From assembly GCA_027943335.1 (NCBI GenBank), contig BSBK01008424.1, positions 124,001 to 188,000 of the forward strand: a DNA stretch of 64,000 nt, written 5' to 3'. The DNA is from Chamaecyparis obtusa (lineage: Eukaryota > Streptophyta > Pinopsida > Cupressales > Cupressaceae). The notes beneath the pieces were generated by a model that did not search any database, was not told where the DNA came from, and was given only the letters and a program-made list of their open reading frames with translations. The translations under genes were made by a program, and so were the position numbers. The number at the start of each line of letters is the position of its first letter. Position 1 is the first letter of the stretch. Below are positions 12,403-25,617 of the stretch, one piece after another.

Positions 12403-12625
12403 GGCGATATTTCTCAGACTTCACCAGTATCGCGCGATACAGTTTCCTATAGTCAGGCGATATTTCTCAGTCGCGCGATACTTCTCACTATGGGCGGGCG
12501 ATACTTCACCCGATAACAGGCGATATTTCTCAGTACTGGCAGGCGATTCTTCTTTCGCACGAAGTGTCGCACCACTATACAAAGGTATATCGCGCGATAT
12601 TTCTGAGAAGTATCACGCGATACTC
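12403..12625. repeat. Cluster 2 of gcgata(t/c)ttc motifs
   Basis: A second group of the same motif sits about 100 bp from the PBS: several gcgatatttctcag units, tatcgcgcgata twice (near 12,431 and 12,588), and cgcgatact. It shares exact 12-17-nt strings with the cluster at 10.8 kb but not their order. Confidence 0.6.
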
Positions 12626-12719
12626 TGAGATAGAAAACCAGAGACTAAAAATCAAATCAAAAATTGACAAAAATTTTGAAGGAAAATGCAGAATTAAATG
12701 GACAAAGCTAATCTACTCA

Positions 12720-12737
12720 GCCCCACGGTGGGCGCCA
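12720..12737 (-). other. Primer binding site of the Tat element
   Basis: On the minus strand TGGCGCCCACCGTGGGGC lies four bases inside the LTR end. It begins with TGG, as a sequence complementary to a tRNA CCA end must. TGGCGCC would fit an Asp-type tRNA 3' end. Very similar sites are known in Tat-type grass elements. Confidence 0.75.
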
Positions 12738-12741
12738 GAAA

Positions 12742-13733
12742 TGTACACACTAAAAAGGTGCACTTCTATGAACCATTACATGCAAGGTTGCTCAAGAATG
12801 AGGCCTCACAAAGTGGCTCATAGCTCTCTATGCATGGAGTTGCAAGGTTGAAAATTGCTCTCAGCTAGAGTTACAAACTTGTGACCTTGCTAGTCAACCA
12901 TACAATGAGAGATTCACAATGAAGACAAGGGCAACAATGCCAATATCTCCAATAATCACTATGAAATGCAATGCAATGCAACTAAAATGCAAATGCAAAT
13001 GTGCAAGCTATGCTATGAAAATGGAAGTACAAACTAAGCTATGAAATGGAAATGGCAATGGATTACAATGCTTCCTATTTAGACTATGTGAGGTTAATCT
13101 ATTGCATAAAAGGAAATCTACACTAAGAATGCCATTATCATGCAACTATGAAAGTAAATGTGCAACTAAATGATGCAATGAAGCAAGTCTTCAATGTCTT
13201 CAAAACTCCAAATGTACCTAGAAAACCTGCAGCATAACAATAGCATGAAAGAGATGGATATATGCAAATGAAGGAGAGAGATCTCCTTTTATAAGAAATG
13301 AGGTGAAATGGACCATGGAGATTAAGAGGCAAAAAGTCTTAATCAGCGGTGGAGCTTGAAAGAGGAGCAATCCATGTGCACAAGTATCCTCCAATGAGAG
13401 TGAAGTGTTGACTTTTGAGCCTCATGTGAGACAAAAAAGTGCTTTTTCCCTTTTTGTAAAATAGGAATAATGTTTTATTTGTGCAACTTAGGATAAGAGG
13501 GAAAGGTGGGCTTTTTATTTAATCAAAAGGGGAGGAAATATTCCTTTTAATCAAATAAAGACTTAGGATAAATGGTTAGCCCATAGGATAAAAATCCAAT
13601 ATATGATCGAAATTAAGATTTTATCAAGAGATTGATAATGTTGAGAATATTGATTATTGATAAAATTGATTCAGGATTGATAAATTGAATAAATGGGGCC
13701 CAAAGTCTAGGCGACCATTTTTGGGTGCATACA
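12742..13733 (-). repeat. 5' LTR of the Tat element (992 bp)
   Basis: On the minus strand the LTR begins TGTATGCACCCAAAAATGG and ends GTGTGTACA, so it has the TG...CA form. It borders the PBS on one side. The segment 16275-17264 is a second, inverted copy of the same length, which confirms both ends. A TATA box lies at 13286-13293. The expected 5-bp target duplication would be catgt (13734-13738) on this side, and its partner is outside the window. Confidence 0.88.
13286..13293 (-). promoter_or_regulatory. TATA box in the Tat LTR
   Basis: TATAAAAG on the minus strand, in TTCTTATAAAAGGAGATC, about 440 bp from the U3 start. The same sequence is kept in the solo LTR at 16711-16718. Confidence 0.65.
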
Positions 13734-15139
<1,406 letters not shown>

Positions 15140-16274
15140 TGATTGCTTTACATAAATCAAAAATATTTTATGGAAATTTAGAGATCGGTCACATTTGGTA
15201 GACTTTGTATTAAATTCCCTGTTTCTATTAAAACGCTGCTGAAGATGATACAAGGTAATTTCTTTAATACTCTAGCTTCCATTTTAATGATTCCTCCAAT
15301 GCTGTGACCCCCTTGAGGCAATAGTTTCTTTCTTGTGGTAGCTTCTTTAAACAACAGACTGAATGAACTTTCTCATTGTCTTTCTTGAGAATCTGCAAAA
15401 GCATTGTTGATTAAAAATACTATTTTTTTTTCAAGATCTTCGTTTATCAGAACACATATATAATATTCAATCTTTCTTTGCACTTAGCAACAGTCATCGA
15501 TGGTTTCACTTTAGCTGGGCATCCTCATGCAATCTAGATTCCCTTTTATTCAAACTCCAAAATTAAAGAATTTGTGTTTGTGATAAATTTATGTTTCTTG
15601 TTTATTTGCTTGCATTTCAAATTCACAGTGAAGACATGTATTCAGTATGGTTTATCAAGTTTCTATGGAAATATATGTTATTTATTAATCAAAATGGAAA
15701 GACCATGTGTTTGGCTCCTCATATTCTACAGTCTCTGCATTTCTTAAGAAAGTAAGTCAAAACAATGGAATTCACAATCTTGGTGAGATAGAAGTGAGGA
15801 ATATAGAGGTGAAGACTCAACAAGATTTTCAAAGTTGCGAATCAGGACAACAAACACCTTCTGCAAAGACTTTGTTAAAGATTTGACAGGTTTGGAAGTG
15901 ACGATGTCTCTCTTTTATTTTTCAACAAATTTGAATGCCTACGACTCTTAAACCTTGTCTAATATTGTTAACATTTCTTGGATGCCTGCAATTAGTTTTT
16001 AGAACCAGGATTAAATTCCCAAGGTTATGCCTGCAATTAGTTTTCAGAATCAAGATTAAATTGAAAAGGTTCAATGTTCAAGTAGATGTTCATGTTGTTG
16101 AAAGAGTGTTGATCCAACAAATCATGAAAACCATTTAAATGACACATATGTAATTTATAGAGATACAAACATATGGAATGTCTTCTTCATTGATTTTGGG
16201 CATTCCTTCTATACATAAAATATTTGCTATTCACTTGGCACAAGGAAAGCAATTGTCAGAAAGCAAGATGCATC
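15140..16274. other. Intergenic stretch without a recognisable gene
   Basis: AT-rich DNA with no supported frame. A 43-bp direct duplication (tgcctgcaattagttttyag...) occurs at about 15,983-16,066. The small frame over it, 15935-16138, is probably chance. Confidence 0.5.
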
Positions 16275-17264
16275 TGTATGCACCCAAAAATGGTCGCCTA
16301 GACTTTGGGCCCCATTTATTCAATTTATCAATCCTGAATCAATTTTATCAATAATCAATATTTTCAACAATATCAATCTCTTGATCAAGTCTTAATTTCG
16401 ATCATGTATTGGATTTTTATCCTATGGGCTAACCATTTATCCTAAGTTTTTATTTACTTAAAAGGAATATTTCCTCCCCTTTTAATTAAATAAAAAGCCC
16501 CCACTTTCCTCTTATCCTAAGTTGCACAAATAAAGCACTATTCCTATTTTATAAAAAGAAGAAAACACTTTTTGTCTCATATGGACATAAAGTCAACTCT
16601 TATTTTTCTATTGGAGGATACTTGTGCACATGGATTGCTCCTCTTTCAAGCTCCACCACTGATTAAGACTTTTGCCTCTTAATCTCAATGGTCCATTTCA
16701 CCTCATTTCTTATAAAAGGAGATCTCTCTCCTTCATTTGCATATCCATCTCTTTCATGCTATTGTTATGCTGCAGGTTTTCTAGGTGCATTTGGAGCGTT
16801 TGGAGATCATTGCTACATCAAGCTTTTCTTGGATTTCCTCATTGCTTCAAAGTTTAGACTTCATTTCTTGCATTATCATAGCATCCATAGCTTCATTTCA
16901 TAGCTTAGTTTCCTTTTATGCAATAGATTAGCTTCACATAGCTTAATAGGAAGGAATTTGTAACACTTGTTCTTTCCATTTCATAGCTTAGTTGCATTGC
17001 ATTTTTCATTTCCATAGACTAGTTTACATTGCATTTTCATAGTGATTCTTGAGGATATTGGCACTCTTGCCCTTGTCTTCATTTGAATCTCTCATTGTGT
17101 GGTTGACTAGTAAGGTCACAAGCTTGTAGCTATAGCTGAGAGCAAATACATCATAGTCCCTTGCAACTCCATGCATAGAGAGCTATGAGCCGCTTTGTGA
17201 GGCCTCATTCTTGAGCAACCTTGCATGTAATGGTTCATAGAAGTGTACCATTTTAGTGTGTACA
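16275..17264 (+). mobile_element. Solo LTR of the Tat family, inverted relative to the full element
   Basis: It begins TGTATGCACCC and ends GTGTGTACA, 990 bp, matching the LTR at 12742-13733 in reverse along its whole length. The flanks are gcatc on the left and acatc on the right, a 5-bp target duplication with one mismatch. No internal sequence is attached on either side, so this is a solo LTR left by recombination. It sits 27 bp upstream of the first visible WRKY pseudogene codon. Confidence 0.88.
16711..16718 (+). promoter_or_regulatory. TATA box in the solo LTR
   Basis: TATAAAAG in the same LTR context as the full element. It points toward the WRKY pseudogene 570 bp downstream, so LTR-driven transcripts of it are possible. 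Confidence 0.55.
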
Positions 17265-17291
17265 ACATCAACAGGAGGAAAAGTACACACC

Positions 17292-17783
17292 ATGCTAAAC
17301 TCTTCCTTATCTTCGTCTTCTGCAGAAGGAAACGAGGAAGCATCTACGAAAGAAAAAGCCACTGTTGTGCCTTAGGCTGACCAGGCTCCCGTTGCTACAG
17401 TGGATTAGGAAGAAGCGCAGGATAAGCTCTCCACAGACTACAAAAAAGTGTAAGTCTTTTAAGCCATGAAATTTCACTTCTGATTCTCCGTTAATTTCGT
17501 TGGGTCATGAATTGAACGCATATCCTGGATTGAAATCATCATATTTTCAACATTGTGAAGTTTTGGTGGGAATGAGTGAATGATTAACATGTATAACTTG
17601 TTTGTTTGGGTTTATGAAATCAGAAGCAAGCCGAGGAAGAAAGGGTAGAAACAGAACCGTGAGCCCAGATTCACATTTATGACCCAAAGCGATGTGGATC
17701 ATTTGGAGGATGGTTACAGATGGTGCAAGTATGGGCAAAAAGTCATAAAGAACAACCCTTACCCTAGGTTCGATCGTCGTTAA
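17292..17783 (+). pseudogene. WRKY transcription factor pseudogene (group IIc-like)
   Basis: Two exon remnants join in frame across a GTAAGT...CAG intron (17450-17623). Exon A reads MLNSSLSSSSAEGNEEAS, the Ser-rich stretch common before IIc WRKY domains. Exon B reads KPRKKG*KQN, then [20 protein letters not shown], then RWCKYGQK. The family consensus there is [32 protein letters not shown]. Damage: TAG codons in exon A, TAG at 17646-17648, the signature heptapeptide WRKYGQK changed to WCKYGQK, stop TAA at 17781, and no zinc-finger half. The Arg-to-Cys change and TAG codons look like C-to-T decay. Because the intron is kept this is not a processed copy. CCTAG/GTTCG near 17,766 falls where the conserved in-domain intron normally starts. 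Confidence 0.82.
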
Positions 17784-20760
17784 ACTAATATTGCACCTAT
17801 CGCACTGCCCAAGTTAGCATCTAAAATCAATGTGTAAAGTGGCAAAGATCTAAAAGTGAGTGACGTGTAAAGTGGAAAAAATGAATGCTTCAGATGACTT
17901 TAATGGTAGTCATTCTGTCTACACGATTTACAACCCTTGGATGAAATTTTTTGCTTGAACTCTTTCATAGGGAAATGCCTACGTCATAATTATGACTATA
18001 TTCAATCTTGAATAAACTAAAGGAACAAAGGCTTGTATGATTTTATTTATTTATTAATGAAAGAATGTATGTCAAGCCATTATATTAGTTTAGGTTCACT
18101 TATAACTTAACATCATACTTAGGTAAACAACTTTGTTTAAGGGTGTTCTTAATGCTTTCATGTGGGCGAAGGAAAAAACATGGGGATTATAAAATATGCT
18201 GAGATATTGACTCCTAGTAAACCAAATTAAGACTATGTAAACAATAAAAGAATCATATTCTAAGTGTCTTCTCATAATTAAGACCCATGTCTAGGTCAAC
18301 TTGGATAGATTATTACTTTAACTTATCTAAGGAGTCTTTGGAAATGCTAAAGTGAAATAAGATGAGACTAGAACAACCAAAAGGGCACCTAACAATATAA
18401 ATGGATAACTTAAGCCTTCTTAAATCATTGACACCTCACCGCATTCTTGAGAGTCATGAGTCATGAGTCGAATGATTCTCTACTTCAATGACAAGTATGA
18501 TATAAGACGAGTTTCATCTTCATTGATGTATTATCTTTATGGGAACTAGTGGTACTTGCCAAGGTTGGAATGCGAGTATGCATGAGTGGGGTTCCTTATC
18601 ATCTTTATGTGAATTGAGTAAAGAGTCATCCTTATAGGGTTACTGAAGAATAAAGTTGAGCAAAGGTGGGTGGAAAGTTGATTGCAATTAAGTTGTGTTT
18701 ATAAAGTATGTTTAAAATCTTTGGCCAAGGTGGTGCAAGATTGCTTGCACTTGTCAATCTACCATTATAAGAACATAACTTAGTCAGAGGGTCATATATA
18801 GCTAACAATGTCCATAGTTGTGTGATTGTTTAGAGTTGTGTAGATATCTAAACACCAGGTTCAAATGGTGAATAGACCTAGATCTATGTCTTCTCTTTCA
18901 TGAAGGGAATGACCACTTCTACTCTAGGAAGGTGTGTGGGGGACCGCGTAGGTCCAATGTTGGGAAGAAAATGTGCCCAGATGATGCCCTCCCTCTAGAT
19001 GAACAAGTTGAGACTTGAGTTGGATTCATAAAGACTAGAAGAACTATGTAGTCTCTAAACCCTACTTTATTTTCAATTTATGTTCAACATAAAAATTTAA
19101 TGTTAGAAAATAAAATATTGTCGATAGAATTTTCTTTCCAGTATATTTTTTATATCTTGGTTTTCCTACACTTACTTGTTAGTTATAGAAAACTTAGAGT
19201 TCATAATCATATAGATGCAAAAAAAGAAAATTTGTTCATGGGTTTTCATGTTTTCACATCGTTGCATATGCAATATGTTTTTCTAGTTTTATATAGTAGT
19301 TTAGTATACGATACAATAATAGTGGAAGTACGGGGAAGAAAGAGGAGAAAGTAGATGAAGAGTCTTCAGTATGTAAAGAATAAACCTCACTTAATGACTT
19401 TTATGCCCTTAAGGATGTCCGTTACATAAGAAGTGAAGACTAATACGACACGAGGTTAAAGTAACCAACTAAAGAGGAGGTATTGATTCCACCTTCTACA
19501 CAAGCTGTTACGTCATGAATAATTTAGAGTTTGAACATGATAATTTGACATTTTCCTAGTTTATTGTTTTAACAGTATTTGTCATAAGACATGTTTAGTG
19601 AAGCAAGATAGGCAAAAATTAACTTTGATGAGAGCTGGAGAAGGAATAACGCACAATAATACATGTGAAAAAATGAGATTTATGATATTTAGGTTGTAAA
19701 GGAGGCTAAGGGTTTTGAGTTTACTATTTGATTGAGTTCTTAGAGGTGGTAATTGTGTTTGGTGATTTTGGGGTTGTTTGTTTAGTTTTTAAGTTTAAAA
19801 GTTATTGAAAATATGTAATGTGTCAAAAAGTATAAGTTCATCAAAATATAACTAAAAATAAAATGTCCAATAAGTTATTTTGATTTTAATCATTAAGTAT
19901 GCTCATCTATCTAACAAATCACATGAAATGAAGTATTACAAATATTTAGATTATTTTAGACAAACAAATAAAGGGTCGAGAGTAAACTAGCACAAAATAT
20001 ATAAATTACAAGGAAAATAAGAGGTGATAAGTAACATGTTTGGTCTTTTTGTTATTGTGTGATTTGTTGAATGGCAGTGGATGTAGACTATATTGTCAAA
20101 TTGAGATCATTTTTTAATGTAAATTTCAAGCATTTCGTTAGACTAAATAATGTCTTTCTATGTCGACCTCTATATATTAGTGTTAGAGATGGTACACTAC
20201 TTCTTACATTGGTGTAGAGTCCATAAACAAATCCTTGTGTATTTCAACATCCTTAGGTCTCGCCACGATATCCATTAGTGTTTAAGATGATAAAAAGTGG
20301 TGTTATTACACATTTAATAGTCCACCTTAGTTAAAGCCCTAGTTTGATCCGACAAATCTAATAAGAAAAGTTTTGGAATGTGATGCCTAATTAGAAGTGT
20401 AAGTGATTGTAGCCATGGATGAGCACTTGCAATAATAGAGGAAAACCAAATATTAAAGCAATAGAGAAAGACATAGAGGATTGACAATATTAACTATGTG
20501 ATTTAAACTTCTGGTTTTAACTATGTGTTCCTTTTTACATAATTATGGACTGAGAAAATCTTATGTCTTTAATAATAACTATGTTCAAGAGGTCCAAGGT
20601 GAAGTTAGATAAGTGTTAAACATGTTAGTTAGCTACCATTTTTGACAAATACTACTTAAGTAGTACTTATAGGATTGTTGGAAGCAAATGAGAGCTTAGG
20701 GGCCATGGAAATGCAAACATATAGATGATAAACTAAAGTTTGAAGTCATGAGATATAAAC
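17784..20760. other. Intergenic stretch, no gene seen
   Basis: AT-rich DNA with stop codons in all frames. The frame at 19100-19354 is short and of biased composition, and I do not support it. A short string near 17,800 (tatcgcactgcccaag) might be a leftover of the lost WRKY zinc-finger half. Confidence 0.5.
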
Positions 20761-20761
20761 A

Positions 20762-21560
20762 CATTCTATTATAAAAAAAAAAGCATAACATATTCATGTT
20801 TTGAATAATTATAAATTAAAATATACAACTTAAACAAACTTGTATTATATGAAAAATCATATGCACAAAAAAAGATAAATTAATTAAATCGAATTTTTAA
20901 TATAATTAAAATTATACTAATTATAATAAACACTAAAATGATTATAAAACTAAAAAGTATATAATTTTAAATGTTAGGATAAGGAATTAGCTACTACTCT
21001 TTAATGATACTCGAAATATTTGAAGGTCACACAATTTAGCATTCCACAAAAGCTTTCCTATTCTCTACACAAATTGATTAGACTGGACATCATTTTTTAA
21101 TTTTTATATCGTTGTAGAAATCATTTTTCGTGTTGAGTATAGTTCGATCCTCACACAAAAAGTTCAACACAAAAGAGGGAATTGTGTGTTGGCATTAATT
21201 TGATTTGACCGTTTTATAGTGCATTCCGTTGCGTGAGCTGTACGATCTCATGCATGTCATTTTAACTGAAGGGCGTTTGTAGGGTTGGGTTAGGGTTTAC
21301 TCGTCTGGATTAGGGTTTCACGGAGGCTTATAAATGGGGAAGAGTGGCTACCATTTCACTTGTACGCAGCATTCCAGTCACGGTAAATAGGTGGTTTCAG
21401 AGTGGTTACCCTTAGTGAGGTAGCAGCAATGGACGAGTTGGAAAGACTTTTCTGGAATGCCTTCTTTTCATAGCAGTCTTTCCAATTCCGTCTATTCTTG
21501 CTATTTCACTAAGATGCTAGATATGATCTTTTGCAGCTGATGATCAAGCTTGTCGGGTAA
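20762..21560 (+). repeat. Duplicated promoter-like segment, copy A
   Basis: About 0.8 kb that matches 24735-25420 in order: an AT-rich part (tgtattatatgaaaaatcat, taataaacactaaaatga), the string aattgtgtgttggca, two ttagggttt motifs, a TATA box, tttccaattccgtctattct-like sequence, and a GTAAGT donor at 21557-21562. The segment looks like a promoter plus first exon. Copy A has no open ATG frame up to the donor. Confidence 0.75.
21290..21335 (+). promoter_or_regulatory. Telo-box pair and TATA box, copy A
   Basis: Two ttagggttt motifs lie about 20 bp apart, followed by TATAAAT at 21329-21335. The AAACCCTAA telo-box is an established promoter element of plant growth and translation genes. Both motifs and their spacing are kept in copy B at about 25,190-25,233. 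Confidence 0.5.
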
Positions 21561-23125
21561 GTCTGTAAATGTGTTTTTCATATCTAAGACTTGTTCTGGC
21601 GATTTGATAATACCTAGCCTAAGTCCAAGTCTAAGGAAAAAAGGTTTCTTCAGAACAAATGCTTGAAAATAGAAGTAAAGTGCAGGATTTCGCTCTTTTC
21701 TTTAATTCTTTGAAATCATTTTAATATGGTTTTGCTGCGTTTGGTTAGAGGAAGTTTAATATGGATTCGCTGATTAATCATATGGATCAAATTTCAATGT
21801 CTTAAAAAAATGGATATTAAGGTGAAAACGCCTGAATGAGGTGAACGAGGCGGCTTCCTGGGCCATTATATTGAGGCCTTGGCTCAACCAATGCATCTTA
21901 AGTTTTCTCAAAATGATACTCACACCATGTTAGATTTTCGATTGGCTTTGGTAAGCGTAATAGAAGTAGTATTTTGATATCGGAGCGGTAGTGTGTTTTT
22001 TCTGCCTAGCATGACATTAGAGCTATATTTAATATTGTACTTTATCTCTAAGGTTATTTAGCAGGCACCTAAAAGCAGTGTATTAGTGTACAGGTTGTTT
22101 TTGCACATCGAGAGTTATACTGGTACATAAGAAGCACATAGCAGTTTCTATGTTTTTCTGCTTCCCATAACATTAGAGCCACATTAAATAGTGTTTTTTT
22201 AGAATATAAATCCTTTTTTATCAAACTGAGGAGTTTTGCTAGTTTCTGTGTTTTCCCTGCTTACCATAACATTAGAGCCACATTAAATAGTGCATTTGTT
22301 TCAAAGTTTATTTCCAGTCGCCTAAAACATTGCATTAGATGTCTAAATTGTCTGCTTCACAATGAGGACTTCTACTGGTACGGAAGCACACGGCAGTTTA
22401 TCTTGATTATGGTCGTGTCAAGGTATTTTGTATCACCGCATACGACAGAGCATCATGTCTGCATACAAGCAGAGCCGACATATACTGTTTATAAATGGAA
22501 CACCGATTGACATTAGTCATAAAATTAATGAGCATTAACATATAATTTGCCGTCGTGACGATTAGACTAGTATGCCAGGTATTTGAGACGCTTGTGCAAT
22601 TTTGTACAACCCTTGTAATGAAAGAATTTCCACAGTTCAGATGACTCCTTTGAGCTAGTACTTTTGATTGTTATGGAGATCTAGTTTTTACTAAATTTTC
22701 TATAGAATGCTAAAGATTTAGCGGTTGAAAAATTGTACTAGAAAGGAGATTTGAAATAACAAATTCACTATGTAGCATTGAAATATACGAAATGAAGAAG
22801 ACAATTGTGAAGCCCTGACAAAGCTTCAAAACAAGGCACGTTGCCAGTTTCGGATTATAATAGAGTGGGTTACAAATAAGTGCATGAAATTAGAGCTTCG
22901 AGGCAGCCTTAATGCATCCTTAGGTGTATTTAAAGGCGATATGGAAAGTTGAATCTATAACTAAGGGGTTGATGTTAGCTTGGAAAGGTCTCAGATATCC
23001 TTTATTTTAATTATTTGTTGTGTACGAAGGTACCAATTTATGAAAGTTGTTTTCTCTTGTGGATTCGGAAACTTGTAATCAGATTGCTCATCTTCAAATT
23101 GTATCCAATTTATTTTATATAGAAT
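21561..23125. other. Intergenic or intronic stretch with a triplicated short motif
   Basis: No gene seen. A 40-bp unit around cataacattagagccacatt occurs three times (near 22,010, 22,165 and 22,265); the last two are almost identical, the first is diverged. If copy A is a real first exon this would be its intron. Confidence 0.45.
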
Positions 23126-24450
23126 ATGAATATTGTTAATCTTCGCACTCTTGTCATTCAGTTTCAATCCATTTGGTTTCAACGTTTGAATATCGTCTTT
23201 AATGAGCTATATGATTGTTCAAATATCGAATGTCATTTGCTGTGCACTCCTGCCAGTTTCAACCCATTCATTTTCGATTTGTCTCTATTTGTATCTTTAA
23301 ACAGCTCATTTAAACATTTTGAATTTGCCTCTTTGAAGATAACTATGCTTGTTGGAATATATCATTTGCTGTGGTCTCTTGCCATTCATTTTCAATCCAT
23401 TCAAACTGCTCAATCTTCAACTTGCCTCTTTGAAGAGAGCTATGATTATTGGAATATATCAATTGCTGTGCACTCTTTACATTCAGTTTCAATCCGTTCA
23501 TTTTCAAGTTGCCTCTATTTGCCTCTTCAAATAGTTGATATTAAATTTGCCTCTATTAAAATTGTTTGTTCAAATTGTCTCTTCAAATAACAACTCATCA
23601 TTTGCACGATAACTCATTATCAATTTGCCTCTATTTAGATCGATTGTTCCAGCTCAGTCGGTTTTAATTTGCCTCCTCAAATAGTAACTCGTTATTTGCT
23701 GTGCACTCTCGTCCTTCAGTTTCAACATATTCATTTTTTATTTGCCTCTTAAGGTACTTTTAGATTGATTTCTCCAACTCATTTGCTGTCAATGTCTCAT
23801 CAATAAACAATGTCTCTTCAAATATTTCATTTAGATTGAGCATTCAGTTTCAATTTGCTTCTTTAAATAGCTTGTTTAAATGGATTGTTCCAACTGATTC
23901 GGTTTGCCTCTTAAAACAGCTCATTTATTTAGATCGGTTGTTAGAATAACATCATTTGCTTAGCTCTTTTATATTTTATTGTTTGATTATCATCATTTGC
24001 GTAGCTCTTTAATAAGATTGTTTCAACTCATTCAGTTTCAATCTGCCTTAGATTTATTATTTCGAATATCACCATTTGCTGTGTGTACTCTTGCCTTAGA
24101 TTTATTATTCCGAATATCACCATTTGCTGTGTGTATTCTTGCCATTCGGTTTCAATTGCCCCTTCGATTGATTGTTTGCTGTGTGTACTCTTGCCTTAGA
24201 TTTATTATTCCGAATATCACCATTTGCTGTGTGTACTCTTGCCATTCGGTTTCAATTGCCCCTTAGATTGATTGTTTGAATATCATCATTTGCTTAGCTC
24301 ATTAGATTGATTGTTTGAGTCATTCAGTTTCAATATGCCCTCTTCAAATGGCTCACCTAGGTTGATTGTTCGCTTATCATCATTTGTTGTGTACTCTTGC
24401 TTCTTTAAATGGTCCATTCACCTTTAAATTGTTCAAAATGTTAATCATAT
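23125..24450 (+). repeat. Degenerate tandem array, ctgtgtgtactcttgcc family
   Basis: About 1.3 kb built from variants of a unit containing atcatttgctgtg, actcttgccattc, rgtttcaatyc and ttgcctctt, repeated at uneven spacing of roughly 50-130 bp. The part at 24,050-24,290 has the most recent copies: taccttagatttattattcc-like blocks recur with few changes. The plus-strand frames at 23126-23590 and 23979-24266 follow the repeats and are low-complexity, so I do not call them genes. Confidence 0.75.
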
Positions 24451-24734
24451 AGTATGTTAATTGTTCACCTTTAAATTGTTCAAATTGTTTTCATATAGTA
24501 CATGGATATCTCTTCATTCTAGAAAGAAAAAGCAGCTAGAAGTCTGAAATTGCTTACCTTTAAGAGCTTATGGCTTCCATATCTAAACTTCAGATATGAT
24601 TTTTCATATAATAAAGTTCATTTTGGTTTTGTTATCTAATTTAATAATCATTCAAAGAAATAATGTCTGTTTTTTTCCCTCTTAAAGGGTAATTAAATTG
24701 AAGGACTGGCTACCATTTCTACTTCCTTGCTATT

Positions 24735-25430
24735 ATCAAAAAATAAAAAAACCAAAACATGACATTATTTTTTTGAATGATGATAAATTAGAGAACACAA
24801 TCAAAATGAACTTATATTATATGAAAAATCATATCTGCAAGAAAAAATATATCAATTTTTTTAAATAATTAAAATTATACTTGTTATAATGAACACTAAA
24901 ATGACTATAAAACTAAATAATTTTCAACATTAGAATAAGGAATAACCTAATCTACCTACTACTAAATAAAACTAAAAATATAAGGAGACACAATTTAGAG
25001 GGAGTTGTGTGTTAGCAAGAATTATTATTTTGATATGACTGTTATACAGTTCAAATCCAAAGCGCTGACAGTTGAATACTTAAAAACTCGGTCATTTGGT
25101 GTGGACTACACGATCTCATCTGGTATCTAAATGCTAAATGTGTCTAGGAAATGTTTTCTTGGCAAGGTTAACTTTTCATGCTTTGGGTTAGGGTTTACTC
25201 GTTAGGATTAGGGTTTCATTGAAGCTTATAAATTGGGAAGAGCATCTACTTTTCATCTGTCTATGGTATTTCAGTTGCAAGCATCAATGGGCTGGTTCGA
25301 TAGACTATTTTTGTTATGTTTTTGTTCAGAATAGTCTTTCTGATTCCGTCCATTCTTGCCAATTCACTAAGATGGTCCGATGTAAGTTTTCAGCTGATAT
25401 TCATGCTTGCCTGGTAAGTACGTAATCCCA
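24735..25430 (+). repeat. Duplicated promoter-like segment, copy B, with a possible first exon
   Basis: Matches copy A (20762-21560) with many substitutions. It keeps the AT-rich upstream part, two ttagggttt motifs, TATAAAT at 25227-25233 and a GTAAGT donor at 25414-25419. Unlike copy A it has an ATG frame of 14 codons (25372-25413, MVRCKFSADIHACL) ending exactly at the donor. Whether this makes a protein is unknown. Confidence 0.6.
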
Positions 25431-25617
25431 TGGATTGTTATTGTATATATCTGTTTAGAAATGTTTTTGGTGAGTCTGGTAGAAATTGGGAATTATACGT
25501 ACATGGCATGGTAATTGGGACTTGAAGTTACAGACTGTAAAGGGATACCAGTTTTTTTTGTTTTTTTGTCATGGGTGAACTGGTCCAAAAACTATTTAGA
25601 TTTTTAAGCAGGTTTTC

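Larger units (their letters stand above)
10279..12719 (-). other. Untranslated leader of the Tat element
   Basis: No convincing coding frame lies between the gag start and the PBS, a 2.4-kb stretch. Long leaders are usual in the Tat lineage. Two clusters of a short gcgata-type motif stand out at 10,765-10,975 and 12,403-12,625. The rest is A-rich on the plus strand without obvious structure. Confidence 0.7.
1..13733 (-). mobile_element. Ty3/gypsy Tat-lineage LTR retrotransposon, 3' end outside window
   Basis: Read from right to left the element has a 5' LTR (12742-13733), a PBS, a long leader, gag, aspartic protease with a G-patch, RT, RNase H, a second RNase H, integrase, and a long 3' region with an ORF on the opposite strand. 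The pair of RNase H domains and the long 3' spacer are established marks of the Tat lineage. The 3' LTR is not seen, so the element passes the left edge of the window and is longer than 13.7 kb. It is inactive: frameshifts near 9,695 and 5,530, TAG codons at 5425-5427 and 4693-4695, and a lost integrase catalytic residue. It appears to have landed in an older retroposon whose remainder starts at 13,734. Confidence 0.88.

Noticed and set aside
23126..24266. Plus-strand frames with repeated FNPF/SFNS-like segments
   Set aside because: They follow the degenerate array; no domain, and the frame shifts between units.
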